This document shows, in pieces, positions 24,106 to 31,463 of a DNA stretch of 64,000 bases (positions are counted from its first letter, which is position 1; every line of letters begins with the position of its first letter). Source of the stretch: Acidovorax sp. 210-6 (GTDB lineage: Bacteria; Pseudomonadota; Gammaproteobacteria; Burkholderiales; Burkholderiaceae_C); assembly GCF_010020825.1 (NCBI RefSeq), contig NZ_JAACJE010000001.1, positions 1,116,001 to 1,180,000 on the forward strand. The letters are read 5' to 3'. The notes beneath the pieces are model-generated. The model searched no databases. It was given only the letters and a program-made list of their open reading frames with translations, and had not been told where the DNA came from. The translations under genes and the position numbers were made by a program.

Positions 24106-24501
24106 TCATGGCCAAGCAATGTTCTGCTGCCCACTGGGCTGCTGAAAAGCTTGACGCATTGCGTCAGACGTGGCCTGCCTGAAGGTCGCGTAGCTCGAAC
24201 CAATTTCATCGGCGATGACTACTAGCACGCGCACAGCCACGCCGAGGATTGGCACCGTGTAATGGGTCAACAGTTCAGAAAATATGGCGTCCTCAATTGC
24301 ACTTCGGTAGTCGAGTTCGCTTGGTTCGACACTAAACTCGATTGAAAACTCTTTGGCGGGAGCGAGTGCCAGGGTAACGGATGCGTACAAGGTTCTCCCT
24401 CCAGTTTGACGCTTGAACTCACTTGTAACCGTGCGCTCAACATGCAGCGTGGCCTGTTTGCGATGAAGTTTCTGGTCGATCCATTGTTTGGTCGGGTGCA
24501 T
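24106..24501 (-). CDS. Cassette gene: free-standing protein resembling EF-G domain IV
   Basis: A 131-residue cytoplasmic protein in an integron cassette. Residues about 20-120 follow the pattern of elongation factor G domain IV: FKRQTGGRTLYASVTLALAP aligns with the KQSGGRGQYGHV strand of EF-G, YRSAIEDAIFSELL with YIPAVDKGIQEQL, VPILGVAVRVLVV with YPVVDMGIRLHF, and SSYATFRQATSDAMRQAF with SSELAFKLAASIAFKEGF. There is no GTPase domain and no room for one. In EF-G this domain reaches into the ribosomal A site. What an isolated copy would do is unknown; similarity is by eye only. The ATG at 24501 lies 14 bp after the attC crossover, typical for cassette genes, and the stop lies just before its own attC. 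Confidence 0.6.
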   Translation of the reverse strand: MHPTKQWIDQKLHRKQATLHVERTVTSEFKRQTGGRTLYASVTLALAPAKEFSIEFSVEPSELDYRSAIEDAIFSELLTHYTVPILGVAVRVLVVIADEIGSSYATFRQATSDAMRQAFQQPSGQQNIAWP

Positions 24502-24514
24502 GATCGGTTCAGCG

Positions 24515-24632
24515 TTTTAACGAACAAGGTAAGCGGCGCCGGAGCACCGAAGGTGCGAAGGGTACCAACACTGGCCATAAAAATGGCGAAGCCATGGCCA
24601 GTGTTGGCGTCCGCTTGACCGACCAGTTAGGC
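24515..24632 (-). other. attC site of the second cassette
   Basis: 118 bp from GCCTAAC (24632) to GTTAAAA (24515) on the minus strand. Inner boxes TCAAGCGGAC and CCGCTTACCTTG pair as L-box/R-box partners, and a long central stem (CCAACACTGGCCAT / ATGGCCAGTGTTGG) is perfect. Confidence 0.85.
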
Positions 24633-24639
24633 GCCACGC

Positions 24640-25065
24640 CTAGCTTTGATAATGACTTACCGAAGCGATGCGGCCTTCGTTGTTGTAGCAGATATTGAGG
24701 TAGTCCATGTCGATGCCTATGCCGCTACACATTCCTAAGGGATAGATTGCGCAGCTATTGCGATTTGGTTCAGAGCTTTTGCCAATCTTCTGCTCAACCA
24801 CTGAGCGTGGAGTGCCTATTGCCAGATGGTTGCGTTGAAGATCTCGATACATTCCGCCCCTGGCGCATGACCGATCAAGCTCGCACGCACCTCGCGCACA
24901 TTGGCCCGCCTTCTCCCATTTGTCCTTCGTAAAGGTGGTGCCCATAAATGGCAACTCATGAAGTACATAGGTTGTGATGCGTTGACCAAAGAAAGTAAAT
25001 GTGACCACGATGAGCCAGATGGCTATGAATAGCCACTTTCCAACCTTGAGAAATGCTTCAAACAT
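24640..25065 (-). CDS. Cassette gene: small membrane-anchored protein of unknown function
   Basis: A 141-residue protein not recognised from any family. It begins MFEAFLKVGKWLFIAIWLIV with one membrane segment (about residues 8-30), so the rest is probably periplasmic or membrane-attached. The remainder has six Cys (CARGACELDRSCARG, SCAIYPLGMC) and ends in a compact domain with GIGIDMDYLNICYNNEGRI, a pattern reminiscent of small lipoprotein-like envelope domains. The ATG at 25065 lies directly behind the GTTAGGC core site, as expected for a cassette; longer readings into the IS element are artefacts of the insertion. Confidence 0.65.
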   Translation of the reverse strand: MFEAFLKVGKWLFIAIWLIVVTFTFFGQRITTYVLHELPFMGTTFTKDKWEKAGQCARGACELDRSCARGGMYRDLQRNHLAIGTPRSVVEQKIGKSSEPNRNSCAIYPLGMCSGIGIDMDYLNICYNNEGRIASVSHYQS

Positions 25066-25074
25066 GGTGCCTAA

Positions 25075-26391
25075 CAGGCTGCTGAAATACCCCTTTCGTC
25101 GCTCCCCGTGAGGCGCCTTTGCAGGACAATCGAGGCACCCCAGCGACCAGACAGACGAGCCAGACATGCGCGGAGCCGACACCTTCACCGAGAGCCTGTT
25201 CACCATGCGCCACCTCGATGACTTCGTGCCCTCAGATCACCCCTTGCGCGTGATCCGTGTGATGGTCAACAAGGCCCTGTCGAACATGGATGAGCTGTTT
25301 GCCCAGATGTACGCAGCCGACATCAAAGGCGGGCGTCCCAGCATTGCCCCCGAGAAACTGCTGCGCGCCATGCTCATTCAGGTGCTCTACAGCGTGCGCT
25401 CGGAGCGCCAACTCATGGAGCAAACCCAGTACAACCTGCTGTTTCGCTGGTTCATTGGCCTGGCCATGGACGATGCCGTGTGGGTGCCCACCGTCTTCAG
25501 CAAGAACCGCGAACGCCTTATCGAGCACGATGCCGTCATCGAGTTCTTCAACCAGATCGTGCAGCAAGCCCAAGAGCAGGAACTGCTCAGTGGTGAACAC
25601 TTCAGCGTGGACGGCACCCTGATCCAGGCCTGGGCGGGCCACAAGAGCTTTGTGCGCAAAGACGGCGGTGATGGCAATGACGCTGGCAACTTCAAAGGCC
25701 AAGCCCGCAGCAACGACACCCACCAGTCAAGCACGGATGCCGATGCCAGGCTCTATCGCAAAGGCAACACCGCCAGCGAACTGCGCTACATGGGCCACAC
25801 CTTGAGCGACAACCGCAACGGCCTGATCGTCAGTGCCGTAGTTACCCAGGCCGACGGGTATGCAGAGCGCGAAGCGGCCAAGGCCATGATCAACGATGCC
25901 CGTCAGGCACTGCCCGATGACGCATCCGTCACCATCACATTGGGCGCAGACAAGGGCTACGACGCCAAAGAGTTCATCCAAGCCCTGCAAGAGATGAACG
26001 TACTGCCCCATGTGGCGCAGAACAAGTCAGGACGCCAGTCGGCGGTACCTGAGCCAATAGCAAACAGCGAAGGGTATGCCATGTCTCAGCAAAAGAGAAA
26101 GCTCATTGAACAGGGCTTTGGCTGGGCCAAGTGGATCGGCAACATCCGGCAAGTCATGGTGCGCGGACTGCAAAAAGTCGATCAGCTGTTTGTGCTGAAC
26201 ATGGCTGCGTACAACCTCACGCGCATGCGCACCTTGGGACAGGTGCGTCTGCAGGGTGCCAAAGGGGTGTAGAAGGCAGGGGAAATGCCTCGGAAACGAG
26301 CAAAAAAGGGCCGAACTGCTCAAAAAACAGGCAAACTCACCAAAAATGGAGAGATGGGGCGGGCTGCAGTGGGGAGTATTTCAGCAGCCTG
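25075..26391 (+). mobile_element. IS5-family insertion sequence
   Basis: 1317 bp with 16-bp perfect terminal inverted repeats (CAGGCTGCTGAAATAC) and 4-bp target duplication CTAA at 25071-25074 and 26392-26395. CTAA fits the YTAR target preference of the IS5 group. The element carries one intact transposase gene. It inserted in the core site of an integron attC. Confidence 0.93.
25166..26272 (+). CDS. IS5-family transposase
   Basis: A 368-residue DDE transposase, apparently intact. The N-terminal domain has the DUF772-type helix region DHPLRVIRVMVNKALSNMDE and SIAPEKLLRAMLIQVLYSVRS. The catalytic acids are in FSVDGTLIQAWAGHKSF (first Asp, near residue 150), LGADKGYDAKEF (second Asp, near residue 270) and LIEQGFGWAKWIGNIRQV (Glu, near residue 320, in the Y/R-type context of IS4/IS5 enzymes). 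It cuts and pastes the element by binding the terminal repeats. Full length and clean ends suggest recent arrival. Confidence 0.93.
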   Translation: MRGADTFTESLFTMRHLDDFVPSDHPLRVIRVMVNKALSNMDELFAQMYAADIKGGRPSIAPEKLLRAMLIQVLYSVRSERQLMEQTQYNLLFRWFIGLAMDDAVWVPTVFSKNRERLIEHDAVIEFFNQIVQQAQEQELLSGEHFSVDGTLIQAWAGHKSFVRKDGGDGNDAGNFKGQARSNDTHQSSTDADARLYRKGNTASELRYMGHTLSDNRNGLIVSAVVTQADGYAEREAAKAMINDARQALPDDASVTITLGADKGYDAKEFIQALQEMNVLPHVAQNKSGRQSAVPEPIANSEGYAMSQQKRKLIEQGFGWAKWIGNIRQVMVRGLQKVDQLFVLNMAAYNLTRMRTLGQVRLQGAKGV

Positions 26392-26455
26392 CTAACGACC
26401 AAGCTGTGCGGCGCAAACGAAGCGCAGCGTAGTTTGCGTCCGAACGAGCGCCTTG

Positions 26456-26845
26456 TTATGCGTATTTGCCAATAACTTGATGACCATACGAATTGTCAAT
26501 AGAGCAAAGCCAATTACCACTGGGCGATTTATTAAATACGTAAGTTGCTTTGCGCTCTGTGGAAGGGAAGTTAGGACTGGATATAACCGTGTTTGCCAAA
26601 ACCAAAGCCGTATCACCAGACTCAAGAACCTCCATTCCATTTTGCTCCACATGTAACCCGTTTTTGAAATATGTGGCTATGGCTTCAAACGCTTTACGAA
26701 TTTGAACTTTGCCGACTGCGTTTCGGCCTGGTTCAACAACTAATATCGCATCATCAGTGTAAATTTCCATGAGTAACTCAAAATCTTCAGCAACAATAGC
26801 ATTGTCAGCCTTCTCGATTTGAAGCTCTACGGGATGACGTTTCAT
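26456..26845 (-). CDS. Cassette gene: NTF2/SnoaL-like protein
   Basis: A 129-residue cytoplasmic protein with the NTF2-like cone fold pattern of the SnoaL/DUF4440 group: IEKADNAIVAEDFELLMEIY at the start, DDAILVVEPGRNAVGKVQIRKAFEAI in the middle (the 'G..I...' motif typical of this fold) and NWLCSIDNSYG at the end. Members range from isomerases to binding proteins; no catalytic residues can be assigned. It is the first cassette, with AAAGGAG upstream of its ATG inside the cassette, so it can be translated once transcribed from the integron side. Its stop codon lies within the attC. Confidence 0.75.
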   Translation of the reverse strand: MKRHPVELQIEKADNAIVAEDFELLMEIYTDDAILVVEPGRNAVGKVQIRKAFEAIATYFKNGLHVEQNGMEVLESGDTALVLANTVISSPNFPSTERKATYVFNKSPSGNWLCSIDNSYGHQVIGKYA

Positions 26846-26864
26846 TTGTTCAATTCTCCTTTAC

Positions 26865-26871
26865 GCATAAC
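26865..26871 (-). other. attI/cassette junction (recombination core site)
   Basis: GTTATGC on the minus strand. The TTATGC part belongs to cassette 1, as its complement GCATAAC opens the attC of that cassette. The attI site should extend from here toward intI (26872 to about 26975). Confidence 0.6.
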
Positions 26872-26977
26872 TTATGGTTTATCTGACCAAACACCGGATA
26901 CCCACAACCGTGGTCGTTAAACAAAGTCGCACGGCACCCCCAAAAAGTGTTTGAAATCAATCCTGTAAAGCATAATA

Positions 26978-26993
26978 CTGTACGCATAAACAG
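26978..26993. promoter_or_regulatory. LexA (SOS) box at the integrase promoter
   Basis: CTGTACGCATAAACAG fits CTG-N10-CAG. It lies just downstream of a -10-like CATAAT (26971), the usual place for SOS control of integron integrases. Confidence 0.65.
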
Positions 26994-26997
26994 GTAT

Positions 26998-27531
26998 AAC
27001 AGATCTGACAAACCTGACTGGGTCCCTCCCCGATCCATCAAGCTGCTCGATCAGGTGCGCGAACGGGTTCGCTACCTGCATTACAGCCTACAGACCGAGA
27101 AGGCTTATGTCTACTGGGTCAAGGCGTTTGTGTTGTGGGCGGCCCGCAGCCATGGTGGGTTTCGACATCCGCGCGAAATGGGGCAAGCTGAAGTCGAGGG
27201 TTTTCTGACCATGCTCGCCACCGACAAGCAAGTGGCGCCGGCCACCCACCGGCAGGCGCTCAACGCGCTGTTGTTCTTGTATCGGCAGGTGCTGGGCATG
27301 GAATTGCCGTGGATGCAGCAGATTGGTCGGCCGCCAGAACGCAAGCGGATTCCGGCGGTGCTGGCGGTGCAGGAGGTTCAGACGCTGCTTTCGCACATGG
27401 GGGGCATCCGAACGGGGCAAGAGTTGTTGGAGCATTCGGACGCGTCCACGACCATGATCTACACGTATGTGCTGAAGGTGGCGGCGGGTGGGACGGCCAG
27501 CCCACTGGATGAGATGGTGATTGCGAACTGA
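26998..27531 (+). pseudogene. intI: Integron integrase, catalytic core deleted
   Basis: The N-terminal SAM-like DNA-binding domain is intact (PPRSIKLLDQVRERVRYLHY, THRQALNALLFLYRQVLG, LPWMQQIGRPPERKRIPAVL). At about 27400 the reading jumps from QTLLSHMGG to IRTGQELLEHSDASTTMIYT, skipping about 140 residues present in IntI1. The lost part includes the catalytic Arg, the Lys and the HxLR motif; the final Tyr (MIYTYVLKV) remains. The deletion keeps the frame, but no recombinase activity is possible. No ATG, GTG or TTG is seen between the LexA box and the conserved domain, so the original start may also be lost. Confidence 0.85.
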
Positions 27532-27823
27532 TGCCCCGGTTTGCGGAACTCGGGGGAAGGACTGCTCAGGGTTGGAAAGTGCCTGACGCGATGCCCACCG
27601 TGAACGATAACAATCAGCCTGAAGTCGCCTTTGCAGCGGTTGCCGTCATTTGCTGCATGGCCTCTGCTCCAAAGGCTTCGCTGCGTAGCCGTCACTGGCA
27701 TGGTGTGCCTCCAACACCCTGAAAGCGACGGAGGATCTCTGCCCTTTTCTGGCCGAGACACCACACCAGGGCGGCTCTTCCCAGGGGGCTGTGGTCGTGA
27801 CCCAGGCCATCGACGGCGCGCAG
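27532..27823. other. Intergenic region after intI
   Basis: About 290 bp between the integrase remnant and the end of codA. No gene, repeat or clear terminator is recognised; it may be leftover sequence of the integron insertion. Confidence 0.4.
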
Positions 27824-29113
27824 TCAGCCACCGGCCGCTTTGGCGGGCATGAACGCCGTGCTGCCCATCCGGCCGGGCAGCGAGAGCTGTGCTGCGCAGG
27901 GCGCGGTCTGTGCCAGCAGCACGCCCTTGCGCCAGACCTTGAGCCGGGTGGCGCGCAGGCGTATCGCCTCCACCGGGTCGCGTGCCTGCAACAGCACAAA
28001 GCTGGCGTCGCGGCCCACGTCGATGCCGTAGCCATCCAGTCCCATCACACGTGCGGCGTTCACCGTCACGGCGTCGAAGCATTGGCGCATGCCAGCCTGG
28101 CTGGTCATCTGCGCGACGTGCAAGCCCATGTGCGCCACCTCCAGCATGTCGCCGCTGCCCAGCGAATACCAGGGGTCCATCACGCAGTCGTGGCCGAACG
28201 CGACCGTGACACCCGCTGCCATCAACTCGGGCACCCGCGTCATGCCACGGCGCTTGGGGTAGGTGTCGTGCCGCCCTTGCAAGGTGATGTTGATGAGCGG
28301 GTTGGCCACCGCGCTCACCCCGCTTTCGGCGATCAGCGGAATCAGCTTGCTCACGTAGTAGTTGTCCATGCTGTGCATGGACGTCAGGTGCGAGCCGTTG
28401 ACCCGGCCCTGCAGGCCCAGTCGCTGCGTCTCCAATGCCAGCGTCTCGATGTGGCGCGAGAGTGGGTCGTCGCTCTCGTCACAGTGCATGTCCACCGGCA
28501 AGCCCCGCTCGGCGGCAATCTCGCACAGCAGCTTCACGCTGGCCGCACCTTCGCCCATGGTGCGTTCAAAGTGCGGAATGCCGCCCACCACGTCCACACC
28601 CAGATCGAGCGCGCGCTGGAGGTTGTCCAGGCCCCCTGGGGTGCGCAGCACGCCGTCCTGCGGAAAGGCGACCAGTTGCAAGTCCAGGTAGGGCGCAACG
28701 CGTTGCTTGACCTCCAGCATGGCGCGCACCGGCAACAGGCTGGGGTCGCTGGTGTCCACGTGGCTGCGGATGGCCAGCAAGCCTTTGGCCACCGCCCAGT
28801 CGCAGTAAGTCAGCGCACGTTCGACCAGCGCCTCCTCGGTCAGCATCGGCTTGAGTTCGCCCCAAAGCGCGATTCCTTCGAGCAGCGTTCCACTGTGGTT
28901 GACGCGCGGCAGTCCGTAGCTGAGCGTCGCGTCCATGTGAAAGTGCGGATCGCAGAACGGCGGGCTCAGCAACTGGCCCTGGGCATCCACGGTTTCGTGC
29001 GCCGGTGCGTGCAAACCGGGTGCCACCTCGACGATGCGCCCCCCCTGAATGGCGACCGACATGTCGCAACGGCCATCCGGCAGACTGGCATGGGTGATCA
29101 GCAGGTCAAGCAT
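27824..29113 (-). CDS. codA: Cytosine deaminase
   Basis: A 429-residue amidohydrolase closely following E. coli CodA. Metal-binding motifs are DPHFHMD (residues ~55-62), the His and acidic residues of DMHCDESDD (~215), and FGHDCVMDPWYSLG (~305) with the catalytic Asp. RSHVDTSD, LQLVAFPQDG and LQGRHDTYPKRRGMTRV also match CodA. It hydrolyses cytosine to uracil and ammonia, so it can supply nitrogen. Two ATGs stand in tandem; 29113 has the better distance from AAGGAG. The last ~10 residues (after LPGRMGS) extend past CodA. No cytosine permease gene is adjacent. Confidence 0.9.
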   Translation of the reverse strand: MLDLLITHASLPDGRCDMSVAIQGGRIVEVAPGLHAPAHETVDAQGQLLSPPFCDPHFHMDATLSYGLPRVNHSGTLLEGIALWGELKPMLTEEALVERALTYCDWAVAKGLLAIRSHVDTSDPSLLPVRAMLEVKQRVAPYLDLQLVAFPQDGVLRTPGGLDNLQRALDLGVDVVGGIPHFERTMGEGAASVKLLCEIAAERGLPVDMHCDESDDPLSRHIETLALETQRLGLQGRVNGSHLTSMHSMDNYYVSKLIPLIAESGVSAVANPLINITLQGRHDTYPKRRGMTRVPELMAAGVTVAFGHDCVMDPWYSLGSGDMLEVAHMGLHVAQMTSQAGMRQCFDAVTVNAARVMGLDGYGIDVGRDASFVLLQARDPVEAIRLRATRLKVWRKGVLLAQTAPCAAQLSLPGRMGSTAFMPAKAAGG

Positions 29114-29422
29114 CATGGGCTCCTTCAGCAGGCCATGCGCCGCAGGCTTGTGTGCGTGCGGCGGCTGGGCGCCTGCAGGGCGCCAGGGGCGTGGCAGCAA
29201 CCTTCAGCGCCAGCGGCGCAGCAGCAAAGACCATCGGGCTCTCCAAGCGGGACAGGTGGCAATACCTGGGATGCACAAGCAAGCCGCCAAGCATAAACCG
29301 CATGGCGTCTCCGTCTGCCCCAAGTGAGTCCCGGTGATCCGCGTCGCTGGTGCGCAGATGCCGTGCCCGCAGGGCGGGTGGCGCCAACCAGAGCACCGCG
29401 AGCGGTCCGAGCCTGCCGCTGC
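29114..29422. other. Region between nasT and codA
   Basis: About 310 bp with no convincing gene. It contains two direct copies of GGGCGCC close together (within 29167-29183) that also form a short palindrome. The codA ribosome binding site AAGGAG lies at its left edge. No sigma-54 promoter or ANTAR hairpins are found here. Confidence 0.4.
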
Positions 29423-30049
29423 TTACCCCAGCAAATCCACCATGTCCAGCATGCGCCGGGCCACCTCGCCCAGCTTCAGTCCTTTGTCCATGGCGGTTTT
29501 GCGCAGCTTTTCGTAGGCGGCCTGCTCGCTCAGGCCCTGGCGTTGCATGAGCAGGCCTTTGGCGCGGTCGATGGTCTTGCGGTCCTGCAGTTCGGTTCGG
29601 GCGTCGGCCAGTTCGGCGCGCAGGGCCTGTTCGTGGGCAAAGCGGGCCATGGCCACGTCCAGGATGGGGCGGATGCGCTGGGGCGCCAGCCCGGCCACGA
29701 TGTAGGCGCACACGCCAGCGGCCACGGCGTCCTTGACGTGGGTGGTGTCCTCGTCGTTGGTGAACATGACGATGGGGCGGGGCGCCTCGCGCGTGGCCAG
29801 CACCACATGCTCCAGGGCGTCGCGGGCTTCGCTTTCACTGTCCACGATGATGAGGTCGGGCTGCAATTGCGCCAGCCGCTCGGCCAGGAAGGTGTCGGCC
29901 GGTATCGCGGCCACGAGGTTGTAGTTGTTTTCCAGCAGGCCGATGCGCAGCATGCGCGAGCGCGCCGCCAGGCGCGCGGCGTGCTGGTCGTCGGGGTTGG
30001 TGATGGCCAGGTCGGGCGCCACCACCACAATGCGCAGCGTGTCGTTCAT
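29423..30049 (-). CDS. nasT: ANTAR-domain antiterminator regulator
   Basis: A 208-residue two-domain regulator. Residues ~1-125 are a response regulator-like receiver (LRIVVVAPDLAITNPDDQHA, DLIIVDSESEARDALEHV, IVMFTNDEDTTHVKDAVAAG). Residues ~135-205 are an ANTAR RNA-binding domain: LADARTELQDRKTIDRAKGL, MQRQGLSEQAAYEKLRKTAM and LGEVARRMLDM. NasT proteins bind two-hairpin RNA leaders of nitrate genes and stop termination when the nitrate sensor NasS releases them. The nrtABC leader here has exactly such a target 6 kb away. No NasS gene lies next to it; the neighbour is an amino-acid type binding protein. Confidence 0.9.
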   Translation of the reverse strand: MNDTLRIVVVAPDLAITNPDDQHAARLAARSRMLRIGLLENNYNLVAAIPADTFLAERLAQLQPDLIIVDSESEARDALEHVVLATREAPRPIVMFTNDEDTTHVKDAVAAGVCAYIVAGLAPQRIRPILDVAMARFAHEQALRAELADARTELQDRKTIDRAKGLLMQRQGLSEQAAYEKLRKTAMDKGLKLGEVARRMLDMVDLLG

Positions 30050-30104
30050 GCCCGCATCCGCAGCAACAAACATGCCATGGCCCGATGTGTAGCGCGCCGT
30101 GCAT

Positions 30105-30121
30105 CGCACTTTTTTGGTGCA
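30105..30121. promoter_or_regulatory. NtrC-type site between nasT and the ABC binding-protein gene
   Basis: CGCACTTTTTTGGTGCA resembles the NtrC consensus TGCACC-N5-GGTGCA with three changes and full 17-bp spacing. It suggests that nasT and/or the divergent gene are nitrogen-controlled. Confidence 0.5.
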
Positions 30122-30236
30122 TCTGCGGCCCTTGCGGCGCCTGAAAGTAACTAATGGTCGGGCTTACCCGGTAGGGAAATTTGCGGGCGTCTTATATACC
30201 CCTGTGATATTTCATTTTTCCGACGGAGTTTTCAGC

Positions 30237-31397
30237 ATGATCCAACCATTGAACCGGCGCCGTTTTTCTGCTGGTCTGGCCCTGGCGCCCTGGGCCGCAG
30301 GTGGCCTGCTCACGGGTTGCAGCAATATCCCCGACAGCATCAAGATCGGTGTCGCGCAGCCGCTGAGCGGCCCGCTCAGCGCACTGGGCAAGGATCTGCT
30401 CAATGGCGTGCAGTTGGCCGTCAACGAGCTGAACAAGGCCAATTTCAGCATCGAGGGCAAGCGCGTCACCCTGGAGGTGATGTCGGTGGACGACAAGGCC
30501 GATGCGGCTACCGGCAAGGCCGTGGCGCAGCAACTGGTGGATGCGGGCGTGGTGGCGGTGGTGGGGCACCTCAATTCGGGTGTCAGCATCGAGACGGCGC
30601 CTATCTATGCAGCGGCAGGCATTGCGCAGATCGCCATTTCCACCAACCCCAAGTTCACGCAACTGGGGCACGAGACGACCTTCCGCATGGTGGCCAACGA
30701 CAACCTGCAGGCCCGGGCCATTGGTTCGTTTGCGTCGTCGCAGTTTGGCGATGTGCGCTTTGCCGCGCTGGACGATGGCACGCCCTACGGCAAGGGTTTG
30801 ACCGATGGTGCGGTCGAGCAGCTCAAGGCGGAAAAGCGCGAGGTGGTGCTGCGCCAGTCGTTCGACGACAAGACCGTGGCTTTTGACGAGCTGGCCGCCA
30901 AGATCAAGTCCGAGAAGGTGGGCGTCATTGTCTCCACGCTCAACGACTTCCAGGCCGTGGCGCTGATTGCCGCGCTGGCCAAGATCGACTACACCAACGT
31001 GCGCCTGCTGGGGGGCGACACGGTCAAGACCACCGACATGGTCAAGGCGGCGGGGCAGATCCAGGGCATTTTTGCCACTTCGCCGGTGCTGGAGGCCAAG
31101 GAGTTTGTGGCGGGCCGCCCGTTCCTGGAGCGCTACCTGGAAGCCTTCAAGGTGCCGCCAGCCTATGGTGGGCACTACTCGTACGACAGCACCTATGTGC
31201 TGACCGCCGCCATGCAGGCGGCCAAGTCGGTCAAGCCCAAGGACGTGACGGCGGCGCTGCGCCGCATCAATGGCTACGCGCCCGTCACCGGCACCATGAA
31301 GTGGGATGAGAAGGGAGAGCAGCGCTACGCCGCTGTGGGCGTGTACGAGCTGCGGCGCGGCAGCTGGGAGCTGCGCATGCGTTCGGACCGCTGGTAA
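30237..31397 (+). CDS. Branched-chain amino acid-type ABC transporter substrate-binding lipoprotein
   Basis: A 386-residue periplasmic-binding protein of type I (LivJ/LivK/AmiC fold). It begins with a twin-arginine stretch and lipobox (LNRRRFSAG ... GGLLTGCSN), so it may be an exported lipoprotein. The mature part has IKIGVAQPLSGPLSALGKDL, GHLNSGVSIETAPIYAAAGI and FAALDDGTPYGKGLTDGAVE, typical of this family. Start at 30237 follows GGAG. No permease or ATPase gene is nearby, so it may be an orphan sensor or use another system. Divergence from nasT with an NtrC-like site between them hints at a nitrogenous ligand; the fold also occurs in amide/urea binding proteins. Confidence 0.82.
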   Translation: MIQPLNRRRFSAGLALAPWAAGGLLTGCSNIPDSIKIGVAQPLSGPLSALGKDLLNGVQLAVNELNKANFSIEGKRVTLEVMSVDDKADAATGKAVAQQLVDAGVVAVVGHLNSGVSIETAPIYAAAGIAQIAISTNPKFTQLGHETTFRMVANDNLQARAIGSFASSQFGDVRFAALDDGTPYGKGLTDGAVEQLKAEKREVVLRQSFDDKTVAFDELAAKIKSEKVGVIVSTLNDFQAVALIAALAKIDYTNVRLLGGDTVKTTDMVKAAGQIQGIFATSPVLEAKEFVAGRPFLERYLEAFKVPPAYGGHYSYDSTYVLTAAMQAAKSVKPKDVTAALRRINGYAPVTGTMKWDEKGEQRYAAVGVYELRRGSWELRMRSDRW

Positions 31398-31423
31398 GCG
31401 GCACACGGCTCAGCACAGAGCAG

Positions 31424-31463
31424 CGGGCGCTGGGGGCATTGAGCCCTCGGCGCCCGTTTTTTT
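31424..31463 (+). terminator. Intrinsic terminator of the binding-protein gene
   Basis: A 13-bp stem with one wobble pair and one weak pair (CGGGCGC ... GCGCCCG) and loop ATTGA, followed by seven T that run into the stop codon of convergent sdaA. Confidence 0.87.

Larger units (their letters stand above)
25069..26461 (-). other. attC site of the first cassette, split by the IS element
   Basis: Without the insertion the site is 72 bp: GCATAAC at 26461-26455, inner stem CGCAAAC / GTTTGCG, and GTTAGGC formed by 26396 and 25074-25069. The IS lies inside the GTTAGGC core box. Confidence 0.85.
24015..27531 (-). mobile_element. Degenerate integron: disrupted intI, three gene cassettes, IS5-family insertion
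   Basis: The integrase remnant (plus strand, to 27531) diverges from three cassettes on the minus strand. Each cassette is one gene followed by an attC site, and in each the first bases after the crossover point are complementary to the R'' box of its own attC: TTATGC/GCATAAC, TTAGGC/GCCTAAC, TTAAAA/TTTTAAC. The cassettes are visibly richer in A and T than the flanking genes. The integrase lacks its catalytic core, so the array is probably frozen unless another integrase acts on it. Confidence 0.85.

Noticed and set aside
25066..25206. Longer N-terminus for the cassette membrane protein reading into the IS element
   Set aside because: The extension consists of IS5 end sequence. The cassette start at 25065 lies right behind the attC core, as in other cassettes.
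24015..26871. Repeated hairpin units considered as a CRISPR array
   Set aside because: The units differ in length (72-118 bp) and sequence, alternate with genes, and follow attC box rules instead.
30062..30077. Sigma-54-like TGGCATGTTTGTTGCT before nasT
   Set aside because: One mismatch from consensus and in the right direction, but the predicted start would fall about 2 bp before the nasT ATG, leaving no ribosome binding site. It may regulate indirectly or be chance, so it is not listed as a promoter.
30160..30195. Possible sigma-54 element before the ABC binding-protein gene (GG-N11-GC)
   Set aside because: Spacing between GG and GC is 11 rather than 10 and the other consensus bases are absent.
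31381..31463. Terminator at 31424 as a bidirectional terminator for sdaA too
   Set aside because: On the minus strand no T-run follows the stem, so it serves only the plus-strand gene.
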